NCBI GenBank assembly: GCA_964460305.1
Contig: CAYWRA010000045.1
Span: forward strand, 1-20,175
Direction of reading: 5' to 3'
Length of the DNA stretch: 20,175 bases
From: JAPLCX01 sp964460305
GTDB lineage: Bacteria; Auribacterota; Tritonobacteria; UBA1439
Shown here piece by piece: positions 6,874 through 13,831 of this stretch (positions within the stretch are counted from its first letter, which is position 1; the number at the start of each line of letters is the position of its first letter). The notes under the pieces were generated by a model. That model ran no database searches, was not told where the DNA came from, and saw nothing but the letters and a program-made list of their open reading frames with translations. A program made the position numbers and the translations under genes.

Positions 6874-8379
6874 TTACTTCCCCCTGAACATGGAAACGCC
6901 GAATGCAATTAACCCGAACAGCGAGATGAACTCCAACCGCCCGGCCCACATGGCAAATATGTAGTAGCATTTGAGCGCTGCGGGTATCCCCTGGGCTAAG
7001 AGCCCGCACGAGAGTCCGGTGTTGCTTCCCGCCGAAACCGATTCAAACAATGAGTCGATAAAAGGATATCCACATGCGGATCCAAAAATGCCCCCACCCA
7101 GGTACAGCGCGAGATAACATATAATGATGAGGGCGGCCATTTTTATGTGTTGTTCGGTCAGTATGATGTCTTTTACATGATGGAATTGTGTGACAAAGCA
7201 AGAATCTTCGGACAAGATAATTTTCTTTATTTCCCGGTAAAGTCCCTTTGCGAAGATCCCCATCCGCAATCCCTTTATACCCCCCGCCGTTGAACAGGCG
7301 CTGGCGCCGATCGACATGGCGACGATGAGGGCAAGCGCCGCCGGTTCACCCCAATCCTGTATGATCTGGGTGGCGTATACCTGCATATTGCCCGTCGTGG
7401 TATGCCCCGACGCGACGAGGTAGGAAACCCGTCTGAATACCGTCACCGCATCGCCATACACGCCTGATTTGACGATGGCCCATGCACAAAGCGCAAACGT
7501 GAGGAGCATCGTAATCGTAAAAGAGCGTATCTCTATATTCTTTAATATCTCCCTTGGGTTGCCGGTCCAGACCGCATAGTGCAAAATAAAATTGAATGAA
7601 CCCAAAATCATAATGATAAGCGTTACCATCTCCACGGGCCAGCTATGATAGTACAGAACGTTTTGTGATTGCGGAGCGAACCCTCCCGTGCTCCATGCGC
7701 CCATGAAGAGCCAGAGGGCGTGCAGAAGCGAATTTGGAAACGTAACGCCTTCCGCGGAGAGCACAAAAAATAAAACCGCGGTCCCCACGACAAGATAAAT
7801 CGTACTGATGAGCCAGATGGCCCGACTGGTATGAATCACGTTCGGAAGGAGCCGCTCGTCCTTGCCCTCCCCCACGAACATCATATACGCCCCTGCCGTT
7901 CCTTTTACGAGGAAGGTGAGCACGAGTACGATCATCCCCTGCCCCCCGACATACGTCAGGAGATGGCGCCACATGTTCAGACCCTGAGATACATGATCCA
8001 GGTCGTAAATAAGCACCAATCCCGTGGTGGTGAAGCCGCTCATCACATCGAAGATGCAATCGAGGTACGATGCAAAATGACCGCTGAGGTAGTGCGGGAT
8101 GGCGCATAAGAGGGTTGCGAGAGACCATGAAAACGCCGCGATGACCATTGAATGAATCCACCTGAGCTGCGCCGTGACCCCATAACCGAAGGTCAGGAAT
8201 GCCATCCCCGTAATGAAGCATGCATTGAATCCGATAATATAATCGGGAACCACGGCCCATTCCTTGAAGGCCAGCGAGGTCGCCAGCGGGATCCAGTGGA
8301 GAAACGAAATGCCGCAGAGGATTTTACCCGTATGCTGACTGATCAGTTTAAAATCAGCGAGGTATGGTTTCGATATCAT
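6874..8379 (-). CDS. trkH: TrkH-family potassium uptake channel subunit
   Basis: TrkH forms the membrane pore for K+ uptake gated by TrkA rings. The 501-residue protein is strongly hydrophobic throughout. The four pore-loop filter segments, each with its key glycine, are TTTGL (117-121), STGGF (230-234), TTTGN (327-331) and SNTGL (452-456). The conserved D3-D4 element ACSTAGGIKGLR is at 361-372. Length and motifs match the Trk/Ktr/HKT superfamily; the company of TrkA proteins favours Trk. The start ATG at 8379 is 11 bp after a 43-codon gene and has no strong ribosome site, so translational coupling is likely. It is followed after four bases by the OB-fold-like gene. Confidence 0.95.
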   Translation of the reverse strand: MISKPYLADFKLISQHTGKILCGISFLHWIPLATSLAFKEWAVVPDYIIGFNACFITGMAFLTFGYGVTAQLRWIHSMVIAAFSWSLATLLCAIPHYLSGHFASYLDCIFDVMSGFTTTGLVLIYDLDHVSQGLNMWRHLLTYVGGQGMIVLVLTFLVKGTAGAYMMFVGEGKDERLLPNVIHTSRAIWLISTIYLVVGTAVLFFVLSAEGVTFPNSLLHALWLFMGAWSTGGFAPQSQNVLYYHSWPVEMVTLIIMILGSFNFILHYAVWTGNPREILKNIEIRSFTITMLLTFALCAWAIVKSGVYGDAVTVFRRVSYLVASGHTTTGNMQVYATQIIQDWGEPAALALIVAMSIGASACSTAGGIKGLRMGIFAKGLYREIKKIILSEDSCFVTQFHHVKDIILTEQHIKMAALIIICYLALYLGGGIFGSACGYPFIDSLFESVSAGSNTGLSCGLLAQGIPAALKCYYIFAMWAGRLEFISLFGLIAFGVSMFRGK

Positions 8380-8390
8380 ATTAGTAGTAT

Positions 8391-8522
8391 TTAGAGGAAC
8401 AGCCTGAAGAGCATGGTGATACAGTACATCAAGGCAATAAGGAGGATCACGTAAGACAGCTCAACAATAATCCCCCAAAACGAGAGGTGGACGTGCGTGA
8501 TGATGTGCTTGATTTTTTGCAT
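8391..8522 (-). CDS. Small single-span membrane peptide (43 aa) between trkA and trkH
   Basis: An ATG at 8522 opens a 43-codon frame ending TAA at 8391. The first 12 residues are basic and rich in His and Lys (MQKIKHIITHVH). From about residue 13 to 39 the chain is strongly hydrophobic with one Glu (Glu21), a credible single transmembrane helix, and it ends RLFL. It begins six bases after the trkA stop and ends 11 bases before trkH, filling the gap almost exactly. An AGGGG lies about 13 bases upstream, so the ribosome site is weak and coupling is likely. No family is recognised. By analogy with KdpF, a tiny subunit of another K+ transporter, it may be a structural or regulatory subunit; this is inference. 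Confidence 0.65.
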   Translation of the reverse strand: MQKIKHIITHVHLSFWGIIVELSYVILLIALMYCITMLFRLFL

Positions 8523-8528
8523 GGGAGC

Positions 8529-9191
8529 TTATGCGCCCCTGAGAAGCCGGTAAAATTCCCGCTCGTTCTCGGGAGTGGTGATTGCGAGGATGTCATCGCC
8601 GTTTTCTAAAACCGTTTCCCCATTGGGAACGATGACGTCTTCCCTCCTCAATACGGATGCGATGATGCATCCCGAGGGAAGTGCGATCTCCTTGAGGGGA
8701 TGCCGCAAGAGAGGGGACTCTTCGGATATCTTTCCGTGCACCACGGAGATCTTCCCCTGTTTCAATTTTAGCAAAGTGCTCAACTCCTCGAGGCTTACCT
8801 CCTGATTGAGGGCCTGGGAGATTATCGTGGTTGCATCTATTGGGACGTCCACGCCGAGCTTCGCAAACGCCTCCTGGTTTCTCGGGTCGTTCACCCTGGC
8901 GACCGTTCGGGGGACCGAAAAATAAAGTTTCGCTAGCTGGCAGATAACAAGATTGTCCTCATCGTCATTGGTCACAGCGACGACGACGTCCGCTTTTTCC
9001 GCGTTGGCCTCCTCAAGGTACTTTGGCTCGCAGGCATCCCCATGGATGATGATTACGTCTTCCATCTCTTCCGCAACGCTTTCGCAGTTAGCGGTATCTC
9101 TATCGACGACAACCACCTTGTGCTTCTCGCCCACGAGGCGCTTCGCGAGAGAAGAGCCGACTCGCCCAGCGCCGCATATGATGACGAACAT
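8529..9191 (-). CDS. trkA: TrkA-family RCK protein, second half-length copy
   Basis: This cytoplasmic regulator binds nucleotides and gates TrkH. The 220-residue chain has one RCK-N Rossmann domain with GAGRVG at residues 7-12 and the ribose-binding Asp30 (VVVVDRD). An RCK-C domain follows from about residue 135 to the end. Escherichia coli TrkA has two such units in one chain of about 458 residues; here they are two separate genes. The ATG follows the stop of the neighbouring trkA directly (TGAATG), with GGAGG just before it, so the two are translated in step. It is followed by the small membrane peptide gene and trkH. Confidence 0.93.
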   Translation of the reverse strand: MFVIICGAGRVGSSLAKRLVGEKHKVVVVDRDTANCESVAEEMEDVIIIHGDACEPKYLEEANAEKADVVVAVTNDDEDNLVICQLAKLYFSVPRTVARVNDPRNQEAFAKLGVDVPIDATTIISQALNQEVSLEELSTLLKLKQGKISVVHGKISEESPLLRHPLKEIALPSGCIIASVLRREDVIVPNGETVLENGDDILAITTPENEREFYRLLRGA

Positions 9192-9842
9192 TCAGTCCTC
9201 CATCTTGAACATGCTTTTGATCTTCTTCACACTCTCGGTCCGCACGATACCGATGAGGACGTCACCCAGCTCAACCGGGGTCAGGGGGGAAGGGATGACA
9301 GGGTTGTCTTTTTTTATGATCGTCGCAATCAGGAATTCACCGGGTCTGTTCAGCTCGGACACCGTTTTTCCCGCGAAATCATCGGTTACGTTGATCTCCA
9401 TGATTCCCATCCCTCTGGTTTCAACGAAGAAACCCGAAAAACGGCTCTCGATCAATTTATCGCGAATCATGGATGCGAGCAGCATGGTGCCGCTTATTAT
9501 CTCGAGGCCCAACCTCTTGTAGATGTCGGCCCTCCGCGGATCATATACTCGTGCGATCACCTTGGGGACGTTGAAAATTTTCTTTGCCACCTGTGAAGCC
9601 ATGATGTTCGTATTGTCGCCATTAGTGACCACGACGACCGCATCGGCGGATTCCACGCCCGCCTTGCGGAGCACTTCAAGGTCAAAACCATTCCCAGCGA
9701 CACAGAGTCCGTTGAACGTCCCGCCCAGCCTACGGAAGGACGCTTTGTTTCGATCGACAACCGCAACATTTTCCCCTTCATGGGATAGCAAAAGGGCGAG
9801 CTCCGCACCGACACGCCCGCAACCCACAATTATGACGTTCAT
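9192..9842 (-). CDS. trkA: TrkA-family RCK protein, first half-length copy
   Basis: This is a 216-residue RCK regulator of potassium uptake with GCGRVG at residues 7-12 and Asp30 in VAVVDRN, exactly the spacing seen in its neighbour. VVVTNGDNTNIMASQ is the second half of the Rossmann fold, and an RCK-C domain starts near residue 130. The two copies are clearly diverged, so this is an old duplication rather than a recent one. It is the first gene of the Trk operon. The start ATG at 9842 has only a weak ribosome site (AAGG), and a possible extended -10 promoter lies just upstream. It may pair with the second copy in a mixed gating ring. Confidence 0.93.
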   Translation of the reverse strand: MNVIIVGCGRVGAELALLLSHEGENVAVVDRNKASFRRLGGTFNGLCVAGNGFDLEVLRKAGVESADAVVVVTNGDNTNIMASQVAKKIFNVPKVIARVYDPRRADIYKRLGLEIISGTMLLASMIRDKLIESRFSGFFVETRGMGIMEINVTDDFAGKTVSELNRPGEFLIATIIKKDNPVIPSPLTPVELGDVLIGIVRTESVKKIKSMFKMED

Positions 9843-9864
9843 AAAAAGGCCTTATTTGGGATGT

Positions 9865-9873
9865 ATTGTATCA
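9865..9873 (-). promoter_or_regulatory. Possible extended -10 promoter for the Trk operon
   Basis: On the minus strand TGATACAAT reads as TGn followed by TACAAT (five of six matches to TATAAT), about 22 bp before the first trkA start. No good -35 is visible, which extended -10 promoters can tolerate. The 111-bp gap to the upstream DUF4340 gene makes a promoter here plausible. Confidence 0.35.
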
Positions 9874-9953
9874 AAAAAGGTCAGGTGGGGATGGGTAGAT
9901 TAACCCCCAAAAGACGCATCGGCTCTTCATGCCGGCGCGCCCTCCGCCGGCGA

Positions 9954-11357
9954 TCATTTTTTCCCTGTTGTCGCCGTGGGAGAGGGCGGCGAGGTGGGTT
10001 TGGGAGTAGCTTGTTTCTTCACGTAGCTGCCGGGATCCAAGGGGCACTCTTTTAGAAAATCGGCGGGGACCGCACAGATCTCTTCCGACGAGGCCCGTTT
10101 CACGTAAACGCCCTTGCCGAGGTTGAATTTCTTCCCCACAACGATCGTCTCCGCCTCGCCGTTCCTGGGCTTTAAGACGATCTCCATGGCTTCTTTTTTT
10201 CCGTAGCGCTCATAATCAACCGGCTTATCCTCGACGAACTCCGCAACCTTGAGCTCGGTCAGCGCGCTGAGGAGCTTCCGCACCTGGACTGAATCGGCCT
10301 CCTTCTTTTCCGGCTCCCTGATTTCCCACTTATCGCCGGCCTTTGCCAAAGTCAGCTTCTTGTCGCCGCTCCTCATCCGGATCTCTTCAATGCTCCCCTG
10401 GGCAAGGTGCGTTACCTGCTGGTCGCGAAGCTCCTGGGCTGGGAGCAAAAGATCCTTCATGACGTCATCCGCGACGGTGACCACCGTGCTGGTCCCTTTC
10501 TTCATGGCGAACATCGCGCCCTTTTCAGCCTCTTTGCCGAAAAGCAGTGTCTGGGCGGGCCGGTCTTTCGCCCCCCCCAACACGATCTCACAACGCGGTT
10601 GGTCGAGGCCGTACTCGGCCGGATTTTTCGGGGCATCGCTCGTAAAATCACGCACCCTAAGGCGCCTGACCTTGCGGAGCATGCCGCTCACCTTGTCGGG
10701 GTCGGCCAATCCACGGACCGGCGAGGCAAGCTTCCAAACACCCGACTCCTGTACGAGCTCCATGCGCTGGCCGCCCTTCACGATCTGGACCTTGGGAAGA
10801 ACGCCGATTTCAAAATTAGCCAGTTCCCTGTCGCGGAGGTCCTTGACTTCTTTGTTGAGGGTTTGGAAGATGTTCTTATCGACGACAAACACATCATTCC
10901 TGCCTACGATCGTAGCGTATAGGTTGTTGCCCATGGCGGTTTCATTTCCGACGTTCAACCCCATACCCTTGCCGGAGGCGTTGAAGCGCACCGTCAGGCG
11001 CGGTCTTTTGAGACCGAACTCATCGAGCTTTTTCTCATCGAGCTCGGCGCGCGGGATGATTCGCACGCTGTTCAGGGACTCAAACCTGCCCGCAATGCTG
11101 CGAAGAACGGATTTATCCGCCCGATACTTCAAAGGCTTTTCGATCTGCCAATCGCCGGTCTTGTCCTTGGCGCAGACTATGTCATCCGCGCCCCGCACAA
11201 TCTCGACCTTGTCGATATCGTCCGCCTTGACGAGGAAGACAAGTTTTTCCTTCTCCTCGCGCTCGTCCGTCGACATCGTCTTCTTCTCGAAAAACCAGAT
11301 GTAACCGCCGATTCCGAGTGCCACTATCAACAGCAACAGCGTCGTCCGAAATCTCAT
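9954..11357 (-). CDS. DUF4340-domain membrane-anchored protein with three repeats
   Basis: The 467-residue protein has one N-terminal membrane helix (about residues 5-22) and a large, presumably extracytoplasmic region. Three diverged DUF4340-type units start near residues 48, 187 and 321. Each opens with a KV/EI strand, then a Trp-containing strand (WQIEKPL, VWKLASPV, KWEIREPE) and an Arg-Asp turn (RDRELANF, RDQQVTHL). The tail is Pro/Thr-rich and Lys-ended. DUF4340 genes commonly follow gldG-like genes; the biochemical role is not established. The ATG at 11357 (MRFRTTLLLL) is chosen, with TGAGGTAAAA upstream. A longer frame from 11426 would only translate GGGATTT repeat DNA as MGFGIWDFGF. 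Confidence 0.85.
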   Translation of the reverse strand: MRFRTTLLLLIVALGIGGYIWFFEKKTMSTDEREEKEKLVFLVKADDIDKVEIVRGADDIVCAKDKTGDWQIEKPLKYRADKSVLRSIAGRFESLNSVRIIPRAELDEKKLDEFGLKRPRLTVRFNASGKGMGLNVGNETAMGNNLYATIVGRNDVFVVDKNIFQTLNKEVKDLRDRELANFEIGVLPKVQIVKGGQRMELVQESGVWKLASPVRGLADPDKVSGMLRKVRRLRVRDFTSDAPKNPAEYGLDQPRCEIVLGGAKDRPAQTLLFGKEAEKGAMFAMKKGTSTVVTVADDVMKDLLLPAQELRDQQVTHLAQGSIEEIRMRSGDKKLTLAKAGDKWEIREPEKKEADSVQVRKLLSALTELKVAEFVEDKPVDYERYGKKEAMEIVLKPRNGEAETIVVGKKFNLGKGVYVKRASSEEICAVPADFLKECPLDPGSYVKKQATPKPTSPPSPTATTGKK

Positions 11358-11403
11358 AGGTTTTACCTCATAATCTCGATAGCTTGATAGCTTTTTAAAT
11401 CCA

Positions 11404-11464
11404 AAATCCCAAATCCCAAATCCCAAAGCTCGATTGCGAGCTTGCCCCGAGCGAAGTCAAGGGG
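11404..11464. repeat. GGGATTT heptamer repeat, copy 2, with adjoining hairpin and CGAGCGAAGTC repeat
   Basis: Three AAATCCC units (the reverse of GGGATTT) lie at about 11404-11425. AAGCTCG (11426-11432) then pairs perfectly with CGAGCTT (11437-11443) around a four-base loop. CCCCGAGCGAAGTCAAGGGG (11445-11464) follows, similar to the CTTCGACTTCGCTCAG-type repeats seen between genes in many unrelated bacteria. The group separates the GldG-like and DUF4340 genes. Confidence 0.7.
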
Positions 11465-11475
11465 ATAGCTTAATC

Positions 11476-12939
11476 TCACTTCCTCCGCCGCCACCAGACC
11501 ACGACGCCGAGAACGAGGCCGAGGCCGGGGAGTAGAACGACGGAGAACCAGAATATGCCGTTCATCTGCGCCGCGTTGAGGCGCACCCTCGTCTGCTCCG
11601 GCATTTTCGGCCCGATCGCGATGAGCTTTTCCCTGTTTGTGAGCCAATTCACGATATTGAGGAAGAAGCTGGCATTGCTCAGATTGGTGATCTGCGCATT
11701 GTCGATGAAATCGGAATCCCCGATGACCACCAACCGCATGTTTTTAAGCGGCTTATCACCCGCCTTCTCGGCGTTCGCCTCCACCGCCACGGCGAACGAG
11801 ATCGGCCCCTTCATATCCTGGCCCTCATCGAATCGGAAGGTCTCATCCGACATATTACTCTCGCCCCAGCCCATCGGCGAGGTCTGCACCAGGGTGACGG
11901 CCTTGAGGTCGGGATTGGACGTAAGCGGTTTTACCGAGCGCACCTCGGCGTACAGCGTCGCCTTGCCCTTCATGTCGTTGGTGATCTCGTGGGCGCCGTA
12001 GTTGTCGGCATAGAGATTCAGTGCGCTGAAAAACAGCAGACGCTGCGCGGACTCGGGATCCACCACGATGTTGTTCCCGACCTCGACGGCCCATTCCTTG
12101 AGGAACGACTCAAGCCCCGAGTTCACCTGTGGATCGAGCGCGACGAAGAGCCGTCCCCCCTTGTTGAGATATTCGTCCAACGCCTTTTTCTCTTCGTCCA
12201 TGTACGGCTCCCTGGGGCCGACGATTATGAGGAGGTCGCAGTCGGCGGGCACGGCCTTCTTTTCATAGAGAGCCACCTTCTCGACCTTGAGGTTTTCCCG
12301 TTCGAGCAGCGTTCTGCAGAGTTGTAGGCCGGCCTGCTGCGCGTCTTCGCCGTCCCTCTCGCCATGGCCGGAGGCCATGTACGCCACCGGTTGCTTCTGC
12401 TGGCTGAGATTGAGAATGGCCGACGTAAACGCCTGCTCGCCCTTGAATGCCTTTATGGTCGGCGCCTGGCGGGACCGCATGCCGCTGTAATCCATCTCGA
12501 CGATGTCTTTGTCGTAGACGTATTTATTTTTCTCCCCCTGGGTAAAGACAACCAGGTTGCCCTGACTGGGCGCGGATATTTTGAACTTATTCAGGAGAAA
12601 GCGCACCCGCGCGGGGTCTTTCTCGGGATCGACGTACTCAACCTCGAATTTTTTGCTGAGGGCGCTGTAGCGATTTAAAAGCTCCCGTACGTCGCGGTAC
12701 GTGGAACTGAACGGTTGGGAAAAGACGTATACCTTGATCGGGACCTGCAGGTCCTTGAGCACCTTCTCGGTCTTATCGGACAGGGAGTAATATTCGTTCT
12801 CCGTCCAGTCCAATCTCTTATAGTGCCTGGCGCTCAGGTAGTTAGCCATTAGATAAATCGCGACCGCCACGATGCACACCGCCGTCACATTGGCCCCTAT
12901 CGCAGTCCTCCGTATTCGCGGTATTCTATCGTATGCCAT
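11476..12939 (-). CDS. GldG-like ABC transporter auxiliary protein
   Basis: This 487-residue protein belongs to the ABC_transp_aux (GldG-type) family. It has a membrane helix at about residues 15-34, a large extracytoplasmic region and a C-terminal helix ending WWRRRK. Family signatures are RLDWTENEYYSLSDKT (42-57), FKGEQAFTSAI (165-175) and GHGE (191-194). In Flavobacterium, GldG works with GldA and GldF in gliding motility, but homologues are widespread in non-gliding bacteria with unknown cargo. The ATG at 12939 has GAGGAGG nine or ten bases upstream. A GTG at 12999 would overlap the permease end by ten bases and is less well placed. It lies directly downstream of the permease gene. Confidence 0.88.
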   Translation of the reverse strand: MAYDRIPRIRRTAIGANVTAVCIVAVAIYLMANYLSARHYKRLDWTENEYYSLSDKTEKVLKDLQVPIKVYVFSQPFSSTYRDVRELLNRYSALSKKFEVEYVDPEKDPARVRFLLNKFKISAPSQGNLVVFTQGEKNKYVYDKDIVEMDYSGMRSRQAPTIKAFKGEQAFTSAILNLSQQKQPVAYMASGHGERDGEDAQQAGLQLCRTLLERENLKVEKVALYEKKAVPADCDLLIIVGPREPYMDEEKKALDEYLNKGGRLFVALDPQVNSGLESFLKEWAVEVGNNIVVDPESAQRLLFFSALNLYADNYGAHEITNDMKGKATLYAEVRSVKPLTSNPDLKAVTLVQTSPMGWGESNMSDETFRFDEGQDMKGPISFAVAVEANAEKAGDKPLKNMRLVVIGDSDFIDNAQITNLSNASFFLNIVNWLTNREKLIAIGPKMPEQTRVRLNAAQMNGIFWFSVVLLPGLGLVLGVVVWWRRRK

Positions 12940-12989
12940 GACCCTGAACCTCCTCGCATCTTTTTTTGACTTTAAACCTTCAACCGTAG

Positions 12990-13736
12990 TTACCGCCACT
13001 TCCTCGATTCGACAACCTTAACCGTAAGGAAAAGGCAGAGCACCGTGCTGCTTAAGTAATAGACGAGCGGCCTCGTGTCAACGATCCCCTTGCTGAAGCT
13101 ATCGAAAAAGTGGTCGAGGATGTTTACGTAAGAGAAAAATCCCTGTGTCAGCGTTCCCGCCACAAACGATTTGAAGATGCCGACCGTCCAAAGAACGGTG
13201 ATAATTACGAAACTCGATATAGCCGCGATAATCTGGTTCCGGGTAAGGGCGGAACACAACAGTCCCACCGAGATACTCATCCCACCCAAGGCGACGATCC
13301 CGAGATAGCCCGAGCAGAGCGGCCCCACGTCAACCGCGGAATAGCGTCGAAGCAGGGCGACGTAAGAGAGCGTGGGTAGCCAGAGGAAGAGGTAAAATGC
13401 CATCGCGCCGAAGAATTTAGATAACACGAGGTCCCAATCCGTGATCGGAGCGGTCATGAGCATCTCTATAGTGCCAGCTTTCCGCTCTTCCGCAATAAGC
13501 CGCATTGTGATTACCGATGCGATGATGGATAACAGTAAATAGAAGAAAATGGTCCCGCCGAAGAAGAGCTGCATCGCCGACCCTTCCCTGGGCATCCGGG
13601 GATCGTTAAGGGCGCTCATGATCAAAAAGAAAATGAAGCCGTTAAAGGCGAGGAACACCACGAGCACTACGTAGGCAATCGGAGAATAAAAATACGATGT
13701 CAGCTCTTTTGCAAAAAGCGGCGCTATCTTGCGCAT
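12990..13736 (-). CDS. ABC-2 type permease, GldF-like
   Basis: This 248-residue integral membrane protein has six hydrophobic segments, the size of a GldF/ABC-2 permease. The cytoplasmic coupling segment EERKAGTIEMLMTAPITDWD (83-102) is diagnostic of the GldF/NosY-like group. It would pair as a dimer with the upstream ATPase. The start ATG at 13736 is preceded by GGGAGA about seven bases away. Its end is 50 bp from the chosen start of the GldG-like gene. The cargo is unknown. Confidence 0.9.
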   Translation of the reverse strand: MRKIAPLFAKELTSYFYSPIAYVVLVVFLAFNGFIFFLIMSALNDPRMPREGSAMQLFFGGTIFFYLLLSIIASVITMRLIAEERKAGTIEMLMTAPITDWDLVLSKFFGAMAFYLFLWLPTLSYVALLRRYSAVDVGPLCSGYLGIVALGGMSISVGLLCSALTRNQIIAAISSFVIITVLWTVGIFKSFVAGTLTQGFFSYVNILDHFFDSFSKGIVDTRPLVYYLSSTVLCLFLTVKVVESRKWR

Positions 13737-13755
13737 GGTAAAATCTCCCGTGAAG

Positions 13756-13831
13756 AAATGACAAATGACAAAACGCCATGAGGTTTTGTTATTTGGTCAT
13801 TTAGAATTCATTTGTCATTTGGTATTTGGTA
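13756..13831. repeat. AAATGACAAAT inverted repeat, copy 1
   Basis: AAATGACAAATGACAAAAC (13756-13774) pairs imperfectly with GTTTTGTTATTTGGTCATTT (13783-13802) around an eight-base loop. Further direct copies, CATTTGTCATTTGGTATTTGG, run to the ATPase stop codon (TGA at 13832-13834). It fills the gap between ATPase and permease genes. The second copy is at 17603-17675. Confidence 0.8.

Noticed and set aside
9931..9960. GCCGGCG/CGCCGGC hairpin followed by a T-run on the plus strand
   Set aside because: It looks like a terminator only for plus-strand transcription, and no plus-strand gene ends there. The T-run is the complement of the Lys codons at the DUF4340 end. In the minus direction no U-tract follows.
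10249..11304. Plus-strand open frame of about 351 codons opposite the DUF4340 gene
   Set aside because: Ser/Arg-rich antisense translation without family features; the minus-strand gene has helix and repeat structure.
12940..12999. GTG start extending the GldG-like protein by 20 residues
   Set aside because: The GAGG is only two bases from the GTG and it overlaps the permease; ATG 12939 has GAGGAGG at proper spacing.
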